Position numbers and translations under genes: made by a program | Notes under the pieces: generated by a model | Database searches by the model: none | The model's input: the letters and a program-made list of their open reading frames with translations, nothing else | Told to the model about the DNA's origin: nothing | Shown here: one piece after another, positions 15,505 to 23,996 of the stretch | How positions within the stretch are numbered: position 1 is the first letter of the stretch | How the letters are laid out: the number at the start of each line of letters is the position of its first letter | Assembly (NCBI GenBank): GCA_946999425.1 | Contig: CAMQDG010000008.1 | Location: 1 to 33,477 of the forward strand | Direction of reading: 5' to 3' | Length of the DNA stretch: 33,477 bases | From: an uncultured Peptoniphilus sp. | GTDB taxonomy: Bacteria; Bacillota; Clostridia; Tissierellales; Peptoniphilaceae

Positions 15505-17427
15505 TCATGCATCTATATTTTCTGCATATTTTGCATTTTCTTCAATAAATTCACGTCTTGGATCTACATCAACTCCCATTAAAGTTGAAAAAACTTCATC
15601 AGCTTCTACTAAATCTTCTACATGAATTTGTAAAAGAAGCCTTGAATCTGGATCCATTGTGGTTTCCCAAAGTTGATCCGCGTTCATTTCTCCAAGTCCC
15701 TTGTATCTTGCTATCTTATAATTTTTATCTCTTCCAAGCTCATTAAGGGCTCTTTCAAGTTCGTTTTCATCGTAGCAATATCTTATTACCTTTTCACCTC
15801 TTTTTATACCAAATAGAGGGGGTTGTGCTACATAAACATGACCTTCTTCTATAAGGGGTTTCATGTATCTAAAGAAGAATGTTAAAAGCAAGGTCATAAT
15901 ATGAGCACCATCAACATCGGCATCGGTCATAATAATAATTTTTCCATATCTTAGTTTAGAAAGGTCAAATTCTTCTCCTATACCTGTACCAAAGGCTGTT
16001 ATCATAGCTTTTATTTCTTCAGAATTTAACATTTTATCAAGTCTTGCCTTTTCAACATTCATAATTTTACCTCTTAAAGATAAAATCGCCTGATAATTTG
16101 AGTCACGACCTGATTTTGCAGAACCACCTGCAGAATCCCCTTCCACTAAAAATATTTCATTTAATGAAATGTCTGATTCATGACAATCAGCAAGTTTTCC
16201 TGGTAAACTCATGGAATCTAAGATAGATCTTTTTCTTGTTAAATCTCTTGCTTTTCTTGCAGCTTCCCTTGCTCTTCTTGCTGAAAGAGCCTTATCTAAA
16301 ATTGTTTTTGAAATTTTAGGGTTTTCTTCCATAAATCTTGAAAGGTTATCGGAAAGAATTGAATCAACTATTCCCCTTGTTTCTGAATTTCCAAGTTTTG
16401 CTTTAGTTTGTCCTTCAAATTGAGGATTTGGAATTTTTACACTTATTACAGCGGTAAGTCCTTCTCTTACATCATCCCCTGAAAGATTTTCTTCCTTTTC
16501 TTTAATGAGATTATACTTTCTTCCATAGTCATTTATTGTTCTTGTAAGAGCTGACCTAAAACCTGATAAATGACTTCCACCCTCTTCTGTATTTATGTTA
16601 TTTGCAAAAGTCAAAACTGTTTCATTATAGCTATCTGTATATTGAATTGCTATTTCTACTGCAGTATTTTCTCTTACTTCATCAATATAGATAATTTCCT
16701 TGTGAATAGGGTTCTTTTTTGAATCAATATATTCAACAAAAGATTTTATTCCACCTTCATACATAAAGGTATTATTTTTTATATTATTTTTATCCCTATT
16801 GTCATTAAAAATAATTTTTACACCCTTATTTAAGAAAGCCATTTCTCTAAAACGTCTTTCAAGAGTGTGATAGTCAAACTCCACAGTATCAAAAATAGAA
16901 GGATCAGGATAAAAAGTAATTTTTGTTCCTGTTTCATCTTTTTTTAATTCTTCAACAATTTCTAATTCGCTTGTAGGTTTTCCAATGGAAAATTCTTGCC
17001 TATATAATTTTTTATTTCTTTTTACTTCTGCAATAAGTTTTGTAGAAAGGGCATTTACTACAGAAACCCCTACTCCATGCAGACCCCCTGAAACTTTATA
17101 TGCAGAATTATGAAATTTTCCACCTGCGTGTAAAATTGTAAGTACAGTTTCAAGAGTTGATTTTTTAGTTGCCTTATGTTTTTCAACAGGTATTCCAGAA
17201 CCATTGTCAATAACAGTTACTGAGCCATCTTCATTTAAATTTATTGTAATTGTATCACAAACACCTGCAAGAGCCTCGTCAATGGAATTGTCTACAACTT
17301 CATAAATTAAATGGTGAAGTCCCTTACTTCCTGTTGAACCTATATACATTCCAGGTCTTACTCTTACAGGTTCAAGACCTGTTAAAACCTCAATATCATC
17401 AGCACCATAATGCCTATTATTTGTCAT
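15505..17427 (-). CDS. gyrB: DNA gyrase subunit B
   Basis: A 640-residue gyrase ATPase subunit. The GHKL ATP-binding domain has Glu43 and Asn47, DNGSGIP at 74-80 and GGLHGVG at 114-120. The transducer has the QTK motif at 340-342. The TOPRIM domain has EGDSAGG at 429-435 and DADVDG at 502-507, and the C terminus is the normal short Firmicutes form (YKGLGEM). It pairs with the gyrA gene 8 bases downstream. Its ATG overlaps the recF stop in an ATGA junction, with AAGGAG upstream. The order recF-gyrB-gyrA is the usual one near oriC. Confidence 0.97.
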   Translation of the reverse strand: MTNNRHYGADDIEVLTGLEPVRVRPGMYIGSTGSKGLHHLIYEVVDNSIDEALAGVCDTITINLNEDGSVTVIDNGSGIPVEKHKATKKSTLETVLTILHAGGKFHNSAYKVSGGLHGVGVSVVNALSTKLIAEVKRNKKLYRQEFSIGKPTSELEIVEELKKDETGTKITFYPDPSIFDTVEFDYHTLERRFREMAFLNKGVKIIFNDNRDKNNIKNNTFMYEGGIKSFVEYIDSKKNPIHKEIIYIDEVRENTAVEIAIQYTDSYNETVLTFANNINTEEGGSHLSGFRSALTRTINDYGRKYNLIKEKEENLSGDDVREGLTAVISVKIPNPQFEGQTKAKLGNSETRGIVDSILSDNLSRFMEENPKISKTILDKALSARRAREAARKARDLTRKRSILDSMSLPGKLADCHESDISLNEIFLVEGDSAGGSAKSGRDSNYQAILSLRGKIMNVEKARLDKMLNSEEIKAMITAFGTGIGEEFDLSKLRYGKIIIMTDADVDGAHIMTLLLTFFFRYMKPLIEEGHVYVAQPPLFGIKRGEKVIRYCYDENELERALNELGRDKNYKIARYKGLGEMNADQLWETTMDPDSRLLLQIHVEDLVEADEVFSTLMGVDVDPRREFIEENAKYAENIDA

Positions 17428-18506
17428 TTTTTCTCCTTATAACTTCCATTTTCTATTAAATAATACTTGGCTTCATTAAATTTTAAATCTTCAGCACTTG
17501 TTGAAGTTATAAAAGTTTGAATATCTCTAATAGAATTAAAAAGATAATTTCTTCTTTCACTGTCAAGTTCTGAAAAAACATCATCCAATAGAAGTATTGG
17601 ATTTATATTATTTTTTACAGTCAAAAGTTTAAGTTCGCCAAGTTTTAAACTTAAAACCACAGACCTTATTTCCCCTTGAGAACCATAAGTCTTAACGGAC
17701 CTGTCATTTATTTTGAAATCAATATCGTCCCTATGGGGACCTATTGTTGTTATTTTTAAATCCAAATCCCTATTTCTTACTGTTTTTAAAATTTTCATAT
17801 ACATATCAACAGTATCTTCAAGACTTTTTTTTGGAGGTATTGTTGAAAGATATAAAATTTTAAAATCGTCTTTTGAAAGGTCTTTATAGTATTTTTTTGA
17901 AAATTCTTCAAGATTTTTTAAAAATTTAAGTCTATCTATTAAAATTTTTGATCCATATTTTGCAAGTTGTATGTCATAAATATCCAGTAATTTTAAATTT
18001 TTATTATAATCTTTTAAAATTTTATTCCTTTCAAAAAGAATTTTTTTATATGAGCTTAAATTATAAGCATAAATTGAATCTATACTAACTAAAATATCAT
18101 CAATATATTTTCTCCTATCTTGAGGAGAATTTTTTACAATATAAAGATCATCCGGTTTAAAAACAACGGGACTTATGGCTTTTTTATAATTTTTTAAAAT
18201 TACTTCTTTATCATTTAAAAAATACTTTTTACCATCATATTTTGAAATTTGTATTTTAAAAGAATTTTCAACATTTTTTAAAGAAATTATTCCCTCAATT
18301 TCACAAAAATCTTCATTAAAACTTATAAGTTCCGTATCTTTCGAATTTTTAAAACTCTTAGCCCTTATAAGAAAAAATAAAGCTTCTATAAAATTTGTCT
18401 TTCCTTGGGCATTTTTCCCTATAAATACATTTATTTTTTCAAAATCTTTAAAGAGGGCTTCTTTATAATTTCTAAAATTTTTTAATCTAATTGATTTTAC
18501 AAGCAT
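17424..18506 (-). CDS. recF: DNA repair and replication protein RecF
   Basis: A 360-residue SMC-like ATPase that promotes RecA loading at single-strand gaps in the RecFOR pathway. Walker A GKNAQGKT is at 30-37, close to the N terminus as in all RecF proteins. The signature motif (GSQGEIR) and Walker B with the D-loop (ILLLDDVFSELD) are near the C terminus. The length is normal. The start (MLVKSIRLKNFRNY) overlaps the S4 gene by 10 bases, and the end overlaps gyrB by 4, so translation is likely coupled along this operon. Confidence 0.96.
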   Translation of the reverse strand: MLVKSIRLKNFRNYKEALFKDFEKINVFIGKNAQGKTNFIEALFFLIRAKSFKNSKDTELISFNEDFCEIEGIISLKNVENSFKIQISKYDGKKYFLNDKEVILKNYKKAISPVVFKPDDLYIVKNSPQDRRKYIDDILVSIDSIYAYNLSSYKKILFERNKILKDYNKNLKLLDIYDIQLAKYGSKILIDRLKFLKNLEEFSKKYYKDLSKDDFKILYLSTIPPKKSLEDTVDMYMKILKTVRNRDLDLKITTIGPHRDDIDFKINDRSVKTYGSQGEIRSVVLSLKLGELKLLTVKNNINPILLLDDVFSELDSERRNYLFNSIRDIQTFITSTSAEDLKFNEAKYYLIENGSYKEKK

Positions 18507-18706
18507 ATTACTTCAAAAATTTCATCTTCAAAGCTTACTTTATCTTGATCATAAAGTTTTTTGCCCCTTCTCGTTTCAATATTTTCATTTACTTTTACGA
18601 GACCATCATTAATTATATTTTTTGCATCTCCCCCACTTATTCCCAAGGCAAGTTTTAAAAAACTGTCGAGTTTTATAAAGGGAGTATCTATTTTTATTTT
18701 TTCCAT
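18497..18706 (-). CDS. yaaA: S4-domain RNA-binding protein (YaaA type)
   Basis: A 69-residue protein made of one S4 RNA-binding fold (IKLDSFLKLALGISGGDAK, NEN, RRGKKL), found between dnaN and recF in most Firmicutes. The exact function of YaaA is unknown, but the fold binds structured RNA and may act on ribosome assembly. The ATG at 18706 follows TAGG, which overlaps the dnaN stop. A longer frame beginning with TTG inside dnaN is unlikely. It overlaps recF by 10 bases. Confidence 0.9.
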   Translation of the reverse strand: MEKIKIDTPFIKLDSFLKLALGISGGDAKNIINDGLVKVNENIETRRGKKLYDQDKVSFEDEIFEVICL

Positions 18707-18713
18707 AAAAAAC

Positions 18714-19790
18714 CTACTTTGCAAGTCTTACCGGTAAAACTAAATATGTGTAAGAATCAGTGTTTATAATGCAAGGATTTACTGAATCCGTAAAATTAAG
18801 AACAATATCTTTATCTTCAATTATTTTTATTCCATCAAGAAGATATTTTGAATTAAAGGCAATTATAAGTTCATCCCCCTCAGTTTGGCAGGGAATTTCT
18901 TCAGTTACATTTCCTATTTCAGTATTCGAACTTATTATTAAACTATTTTTCTTTATTTCAAGTTTTATAAGATTTGCCCTTTCTTCTTTAGCAAGAAGGG
19001 ATGCTCTTTCAAGACTTATTTGGAAAAGACCCCTATCTACTTTTACTTTTGTAGTGTGATTATCTCTTATTAAGTCCTTATAACTGAAATATTCTCCTCC
19101 AAATAAGTTTGAGTATAGTTTTGTATTTTCAAACTCAAATAAAATTTTATTTTCTCCAACTTTTACATCAACCTGAGAATCCTCTAAAATTTTTGAAAGT
19201 TCATTTAAGCTTGTTGCTGGTATTATTGATTTACTTTCTTTAGTTTCCTTATTAAGTTTAACTAAACTCATTCTAAAACCATCAAGAGCAACAAAATTTA
19301 TTCCCTTGGTGCAGTCCATATAAACACCTGTAAACATCTTTCTTGTATCTTCCTGTGAAACTGCAAAAGATGTTTTTCTTATAGCTTCTTTAAGCTCTTC
19401 ACTGGAAATTTTAAAGGAATTTTTTTCTTCAAAATTTGTTACCATAGGATATTCATCAGGGCTTTGGCAAGTTATATTAAATTCACTCTTGTTACAAATA
19501 ATGTTCATGTTGTGTTTTTCAATTGTTATTTTTATATCCGAATCGTCAAGTTTTCTTATTATATCTCCAAAAAGTCTTGAATTTACTACAATTTTCCCCT
19601 CTTCTTCAACAATAGCACTTGCACTTGTTATAATTGTCAAATCAGTATCAGTACCTATTATTGTTAAAGTGTTGTTTTCTGCAACAAGTAAAAGACCTTC
19701 CAATATTTGCATAGCAGATCTTGAAGAAATTGCTTTTTGAGCTATTGATATATGTTTAGATAATTCCTTTTTGCTTATATTAAATTTCAT
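18714..19790 (-). CDS. dnaN: DNA polymerase III sliding clamp (beta subunit)
   Basis: A 358-residue beta clamp of three repeated clamp folds, which encircles DNA and tethers polymerase III. The start (MKFNISKKELSKHISIAQKAI) and the C-terminal end YLVLPVRLAK fit the family, whose C terminus forms part of the partner-binding pocket. GGAGGTAAC before the ATG gives a strong ribosome site. It follows dnaA after a 145-bp spacer that holds DnaA boxes and a DnaA-trio-like motif. The rest of the operon (S4, recF, gyrB, gyrA) overlaps or nearly touches downstream. Confidence 0.97.
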   Translation of the reverse strand: MKFNISKKELSKHISIAQKAISSRSAMQILEGLLLVAENNTLTIIGTDTDLTIITSASAIVEEEGKIVVNSRLFGDIIRKLDDSDIKITIEKHNMNIICNKSEFNITCQSPDEYPMVTNFEEKNSFKISSEELKEAIRKTSFAVSQEDTRKMFTGVYMDCTKGINFVALDGFRMSLVKLNKETKESKSIIPATSLNELSKILEDSQVDVKVGENKILFEFENTKLYSNLFGGEYFSYKDLIRDNHTTKVKVDRGLFQISLERASLLAKEERANLIKLEIKKNSLIISSNTEIGNVTEEIPCQTEGDELIIAFNSKYLLDGIKIIEDKDIVLNFTDSVNPCIINTDSYTYLVLPVRLAK

Positions 19791-19800
19791 GTTACCTCCA

Positions 19801-19935
19801 ATAATATAAAATTATATTAGTAATAGTAGTAGGAGCTGTTAATTTGTGGATAAGTATTTAACTTATTAAAAATATAGAAGAAAGTCTTATTTATAATTTG
19901 TTAATAAGTTTTTTATAAGTTATAGTTTATCCACA
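19801..19935. other. oriC: oriC, dnaA-dnaN part: DnaA boxes, DnaA-trios and AT-rich unwinding region
   Basis: Two perfect DnaA boxes (TTATCCACA): 19927-19935 on the plus strand, touching the dnaA stop codon, and 19845-19853 on the minus strand. A weaker box (TGTTAATAA) is at 19899-19907. To the left of 19845 come a short GC-richer stretch (19833-19838), five tandem trinucleotides TAG-TAA-TAG-TAG-TAG at 19818-19832, and an AT-only tract (19801-19817). That order (box, GC patch, DnaA-trios, AT-rich tract) is the one known as the basal unwinding system in Bacillus subtilis, so this is probably the site of strand opening. It also overlaps the likely dnaN promoter region. Confidence 0.75.
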
Positions 19936-21279
19936 TTAACTTTTAATTTCTTTTATGAGATCTCTTACCTTTATTTTTAAAGAAACATCTCTTTCAATGT
20001 CTTTTCTAATTTTTTCATAGGCATGAATTACAGTAGAATGATCTCTTCCCCCAAATTCTTCACCTATTTTAGGTAGGGATAAATCAGTAAGTTCTCTTGT
20101 AAGATACATGGCTATTTGTCTTGGATAAGCTATCTCTCTTGTTCTTTTTTTTGAATTTATATCATCAATACTAATGTCAAAGTTTTTTGATATTACTTCT
20201 TTAATAAGTTTTGTATTTATAACTTTTTTCTTTTTAGTATTGTAAATGTCCTTTAAAGCTTCTTTTGCAAGTTCTTCTGTTATTTCTCCATTTGCAAGTT
20301 TTGAAAAAGCCTTTACCCTTGTAAGAGCTCCTTCAAGTTCACGAATATTACTTCTAACATTATGAGCAATAAAATTTAAAACATTTTCAGGAACATTAAA
20401 ACCTTCCGTATCTGATTTTGAACGAAGAATAGCTATTCTGGTTTCAAGGTCCGGTGCTTGTATATCAACTATTAAACCCCAGGTAAATCGAGATACTAAT
20501 CTCTCCTTTAAAGATTTTATATCCTTAGGTGGTTTATCCGAAGTGAGGACAATTTGTTTATTTGCATCATGTAGGGCGTTAAAAGTGTGGAAAAATTCTT
20601 CCTGGGTACTTTCCTTATCTGCAATAAATTGAATATCATCAATTAAAAGTAGATCAACAGATCTATATTTATTTCTAAAGTCTTCATTTTTCCCAGTTTT
20701 TATTGAATTTATAAGTTCATTCATAAACTGTTCACTTGTAACATAAAGAACTTTTTTACTGGAATCCTGACTTAATACAAAATGACCTATAGCTTGCATT
20801 AAGTGAGTTTTGCCAAGACCAACTCCCCCATAGATAAAAAGAGGGTTTGAATGAGCTGCTTCGGGATTTTCGTAACTTTCTGCAGCTGCAAGACTTGCTG
20901 CGTGGGCAAACTCATTACTTTTTCCTACTATAAAATTTTCAAAATTGTATTTTGGGTTAAGTCTTGATTTTTCAATATAAAAGTCATCTTTAAAATTAAA
21001 ATTATTTGCATCTTCATCATCTGTTATAATTTTAATTTCATAGTGAACAGAGGAAACTTCGTAAAGACATCTTTTAATTAAGTCCATATTTACTTTACTA
21101 TTTTGAAGATATCTTTTTGTAAAATCATTGGGAACGGAAATTACAAATTCATTATTTTCTCTATTAATTTCCCTGGGATTCATTTTTTTAAACCAAGTAT
21201 TAAAAGATATTTCGCTCATGGAATTTTTTCTGATAAGATTCATAAAATTTTTCCAAATTTCAGAAATTTCCTGATTCAT
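19936..21279 (-). CDS. dnaA: Chromosomal replication initiator DnaA
   Basis: A 447-residue initiator protein. Domain I (about 1-85) includes the WFKKMNP motif; a short domain II linker (about 85-110) follows. The AAA+ domain has Walker A GGVGLGKT at 151-158, Walker B with Asp214/Asp215 (LLIDDIQF) and the arginine-finger region SRFTWGL. Domain IV ends with the DNA-binding signature GGRDHSTV at 410-417. It binds the TTATCCACA boxes on both sides of its own gene. The ATG has AAGGAGG upstream, and a relaxed box (TGTTGATAA, 21294-21302) overlaps the leader, suggesting autoregulation. Confidence 0.98.
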   Translation of the reverse strand: MNQEISEIWKNFMNLIRKNSMSEISFNTWFKKMNPREINRENNEFVISVPNDFTKRYLQNSKVNMDLIKRCLYEVSSVHYEIKIITDDEDANNFNFKDDFYIEKSRLNPKYNFENFIVGKSNEFAHAASLAAAESYENPEAAHSNPLFIYGGVGLGKTHLMQAIGHFVLSQDSSKKVLYVTSEQFMNELINSIKTGKNEDFRNKYRSVDLLLIDDIQFIADKESTQEEFFHTFNALHDANKQIVLTSDKPPKDIKSLKERLVSRFTWGLIVDIQAPDLETRIAILRSKSDTEGFNVPENVLNFIAHNVRSNIRELEGALTRVKAFSKLANGEITEELAKEALKDIYNTKKKKVINTKLIKEVISKNFDISIDDINSKKRTREIAYPRQIAMYLTRELTDLSLPKIGEEFGGRDHSTVIHAYEKIRKDIERDVSLKIKVRDLIKEIKS

Positions 21280-21289
21280 TTATTCCTCC

Positions 21290-21590
21290 TTAATGTTGAT
21301 AAAAGTTATGGTTATAAAAATCATGTTTAAAAATTATTAACAATTGTAGACAAATTGTATATAACTAGATTTATAAACAACTGTTAATAAGTTTATTTTG
21401 TTGATAAATTTCATATAAAAAGCTTAAAATTATTAAAAATTTAAAAAAATAAGAAGATTAAAAAACAGAATATCAACAGACATATCAACAGGTTGTTAAT
21501 AAGTATTTTTTTCAACAATAACTTAAATTATCCACATTTTTTTAATTATATTAACTTTATTTTAACAAATAAAATAAAAGTTATCAACAA
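21290..21590. other. oriC: oriC, upstream part: cluster of DnaA boxes
   Basis: The 417-bp gap between dnaA and jag contains no gene. It holds one perfect DnaA box (TTATCCACA, 21528-21536). One-mismatch boxes TTATCAACA/TGTTGATAA lie at 21294-21302, 21399-21407 and 21581-21589. Boxes of type TTATTAACA/TGTTAATAA are at 21334-21342, 21382-21390 and 21494-21502. Two ATATCAACA variants are at 21470-21478 and 21482-21490. The rest is almost pure A/T. With the dnaA-dnaN cluster this forms a bipartite origin. The dnaA promoter must lie here, but I could not choose one with confidence. The rest of the gap (21600-21696) holds only the jag terminator. Confidence 0.85.
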
Positions 21591-21643
21591 GCAGACAAGG
21601 TTTAAAAAATTCAATAAAGGGCTAAAAAAAGGGATTTACAAAT

Positions 21644-21674
21644 AAAAAAAGTGTTTCATTATAGAAACACTTTT
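21644..21674 (-). terminator. Terminator after jag
   Basis: A stem of at least 9 bp (21649-21657 with 21664-21672, extendable by A-T pairs) with a 6-base loop is followed on the minus strand by a run of T. It ends the rpmH-rnpA-yidD-yidC-jag transcript before it can enter oriC. Confidence 0.88.
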
Positions 21675-21696
21675 AAATTAAAATATTTTTAAATTT

Positions 21697-22572
21697 TTAA
21701 TATTTTCTTTCTCGCTGAATTACAATTCTTCTATAAGGTTCTGTCCCCTCTGAATGAGTTAAAACTCCTTCAAAATTTTGAAGAGATTCATGAATTATTT
21801 TTCTTTCATGGGAATTCATAGGTTCAAGTCTTACAGACCTGTTTGTTCTTACAACTTTTTTTGCCATTCTTTCAGCAAGGCTTTCAAGAGTTTTCTTTCT
21901 TCTTTGTCTATAGCCTGAAGAGTCTACTATTACTCTTACAAATCTGTCAGAATGTTTATTAATTATTAAACTTAAAAGATATTGGATTGCATCAAGGGTT
22001 ATTCCTCTTTTTCCAATAACAATTCCAAGTTTTTTCTCGTCTCCTAAAATATTTACAGTTAAAACATTTTCTTCAAGAGATGTTTCTAACTCATATTCAA
22101 GATTTAAAGGAGCCATAACTTTTTCTATAAATTCTTTGGCAAGATTTTTAAATTCTTCTTTATTTAGGCTGTAGTCATAAGGTTTTTCTGACTTATTTTC
22201 TTCAAGATTTTCAACTATTTTTTCTTCAGCCTTTTCTTTATTTTCTTCTACTTTTTCATCTTTTTTAAGATTTTTTTGAGAAGATTCTGAAACTTTACTT
22301 GCCTCAGTCTTATTTTCTTTTTTGTTTTTAAGGTTTACCTTATTGCTCTTTTCTGATTCAAGGTTGGAACTGAAAATTTCTTTTAAAATATCTTTAGTAT
22401 CTTCTTTTTCACTTACCTTTACGGCTGCATCCTTTGAGCCGAATCCTAAAAAGCCCTTTGAGGCTTCTTGAAGGATTTCAATATTAACTTGGTCACGAGA
22501 AAGTTTTAGTTCCTTAAGAGCTTCATTTACTGCTTCATCTACGGTTTTTCCGGTTTTAATTACATAAGTCAT
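21697..22572 (-). CDS. jag: RNA-binding protein Jag (KhpB)
   Basis: A 291-residue protein of three parts. The Jag-N domain (about 1-53) includes KGFLGFGSKDA. A long Lys/Glu-rich linker (about 55-140) follows, then a KH domain (about 150-225, with GIVIGKRGITLDAIQYL) and an R3H domain (about 225-291, with NSHERKIIHESL and EGTEPYRRIVI). It binds RNA and affects cell division and shape in several Firmicutes, and usually follows yidC. Its ATG overlaps the yidC stop in an ATGA junction. It is the last gene of the operon, next to oriC, whereas in most Firmicutes mnmE follows it. Confidence 0.95.
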   Translation of the reverse strand: MTYVIKTGKTVDEAVNEALKELKLSRDQVNIEILQEASKGFLGFGSKDAAVKVSEKEDTKDILKEIFSSNLESEKSNKVNLKNKKENKTEASKVSESSQKNLKKDEKVEENKEKAEEKIVENLEENKSEKPYDYSLNKEEFKNLAKEFIEKVMAPLNLEYELETSLEENVLTVNILGDEKKLGIVIGKRGITLDAIQYLLSLIINKHSDRFVRVIVDSSGYRQRRKKTLESLAERMAKKVVRTNRSVRLEPMNSHERKIIHESLQNFEGVLTHSEGTEPYRRIVIQRERKY

Positions 22573-23288
22573 TGTTCAGCCTCCACTTCACGTTTGATGA
22601 TTATATTTTGGATTTGTGTTTGGAAAACTTGGAATAAACTGGAAACTATCCAATATAATACAAGAGCCGCCGCAAATCTTCTGCCCATTAAAAAAATCAT
22701 TATAGGCATAAGGATATTCATAGTATTCATCATAGACTTTGATTGTTCAGTTTGTTGCATTTTTGTAGCAGGATTATTTGACATTATCCATGAAGACAAA
22801 AATGTGGCAAAAGCTGCAACAACAGGAAGTATTAGACTTGTATCCGGATGGTCTATATTTTTAATATAGAAAAAATGTTTTGCTATTTGGTCATAGGCAC
22901 CGGGTTCTGTAAAAACATATTTTGCCGGTTCATAAAAGACCCTATAAAACGCTATTAATATTATCATTTGAACAACCATGGGAAGACAACCGCTCATCAT
23001 ATTGTAATTTGCATCTTTATAAAGCTGTTGTTGTTTAGCTGCAAGAGTTTTTGGATCTCCCTTGTACTTCTTTTGAATTTTTTGTAGTTCAGGTTGAAGT
23101 TCAGCCATTTTCTTTTGGTTTTTCATTTGAGAAATACTTATAGGCATAACTATAATTTTTAAAATTATTGTAGAGATAATAATAGTAATAGCAAAAATTG
23201 ATATGCTTTTAGGTTCATTCATAAGCCCTGAAAGGCTGTCATAAATAAATTTAAAGAACATACCTAATACTCTACTTATTGCTGACAT
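22569..23288 (-). CDS. yidC: Membrane protein insertase YidC
   Basis: A 239-residue YidC/Oxa1/SpoIIIJ insertase that places proteins in the cytoplasmic membrane, alone or with Sec. About five hydrophobic helices are seen. The cytoplasmic loop MKNQKKMAELQPELQKIQKKYKG is the classic charged hairpin. The region NMMSGCLPMVVQMIILIAFYRV and the C-terminal ALVLYWIVSSLFQVFQT fit the family. It lacks the periplasmic domain of Gram-negative YidC and has no lipoprotein Cys at the start. Twelve bases separate it from yidD. Confidence 0.95.
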   Translation of the reverse strand: MSAISRVLGMFFKFIYDSLSGLMNEPKSISIFAITIIISTIILKIIVMPISISQMKNQKKMAELQPELQKIQKKYKGDPKTLAAKQQQLYKDANYNMMSGCLPMVVQMIILIAFYRVFYEPAKYVFTEPGAYDQIAKHFFYIKNIDHPDTSLILPVVAAFATFLSSWIMSNNPATKMQQTEQSKSMMNTMNILMPIMIFLMGRRFAAALVLYWIVSSLFQVFQTQIQNIIIKREVEAEQ

Positions 23289-23300
23289 ATTTCCTCCTAT

Positions 23301-23516
23301 TTAGGGAAGAGGATCATAACCGCCTTTACATAAGGGATTACATCTTAAGATTCTTTTAATTGAAAGATAAGTCCCTTTAAAAAACCCATATTTAATATAG
23401 GCTTCTTTGGCGTATTGGGAACATGTGGGATTAAATCTACAGTGCCTACCTGGAAGCAGGTACGGAGAAATAATTTTTTGATAAAAGTTAATTATTAAAA
23501 TCATAATGTGTTTCAT
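23301..23516 (-). CDS. yidD: Membrane protein insertion efficiency factor YidD
   Basis: A 71-residue YidD protein with the family motifs YQKIISPYLLPGRHCRFNPTCSQYA and RCNPLCKGGYDP; its cysteines are conserved. It has an amphipathic N-terminal helix and helps YidC-dependent insertion. The ATG overlaps the rnpA stop by four bases, so the two are translationally coupled. Confidence 0.95.
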   Translation of the reverse strand: MKHIMILIINFYQKIISPYLLPGRHCRFNPTCSQYAKEAYIKYGFFKGTYLSIKRILRCNPLCKGGYDPLP

Positions 23517-23836
23517 TTAATCAGCTTCTTTCTCTGTAAAACGTGAGCAAAACTTTTTTTCATATCTTGGTAGCTCACTCCGAAAGTATCTTTTTTTAAA
23601 ACAATTACAATGTCATAGCCTGGCACTATTTCAAAATCTCTTAAAATCATTTTAAGCCGTCTTTTATATTTATTTCTTTGAACTGCATGACCGAATTTTT
23701 TTGTTATGGTAAATCCAATCCTTGAAAAGTCCAAATTATTTTTTTTAATAAACATTGTGTAAATTTTGTTGCCGGCTACATTTTTGTTATTATAAACTTT
23801 TTGAAAATCCCTGTTCTTTTTTAAAATTTCATTCAT
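23513..23836 (-). CDS. rnpA: Ribonuclease P protein component
   Basis: A 107-residue basic protein subunit of RNase P, which helps the catalytic RNA cut the 5' leader from tRNA precursors. The RNR-type motif reads AVQRNKYKRRLKMILR (about 51-66), and the flanking beta strands (GFTITKKFGHA, GYDIVIVLKK) fit the family. The start codon shares one base with the rpmH stop (TAATG), and the stop overlaps yidD. The rpmH-rnpA pairing is nearly universal. Confidence 0.96.
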   Translation of the reverse strand: MNEILKKNRDFQKVYNNKNVAGNKIYTMFIKKNNLDFSRIGFTITKKFGHAVQRNKYKRRLKMILRDFEIVPGYDIVIVLKKDTFGVSYQDMKKSFAHVLQRKKLIK

Positions 23837-23970
23837 TACGCTGAAAGTTTCTTTCTTCCCTTTCTTCTTCTTGCTCTAATTACAGCTCTACCGGATTTAG
23901 TTCTCATTCTTGCACGAAAACCGTGTTCTCTTTTTCTTTGTTTATTTTTTGGTTGAAAAGTTCTTTTCAC
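23836..23970 (-). CDS. rpmH: 50S ribosomal protein L34
   Basis: A 44-residue ribosomal protein that begins KRTFQPKNKQRKREHGF and ends RKGRKKLSA, the universal L34 pattern with its long run of Arg/Lys. It uses a GTG start at 23970, with GGAGG eight bases upstream. The TAA stop overlaps the rnpA ATG by one base. A near-perfect sigma-A promoter lies about 30 bases upstream, in keeping with high ribosomal-protein expression. It leads the rpmH-rnpA-yidD-yidC-jag operon, which runs toward oriC instead of away from it. Confidence 0.96.
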   Translation of the reverse strand: MKRTFQPKNKQRKREHGFRARMRTKSGRAVIRARRRKGRKKLSA

Positions 23971-23996
23971 AAATATCGCCTCCTCTCCACCATAGA

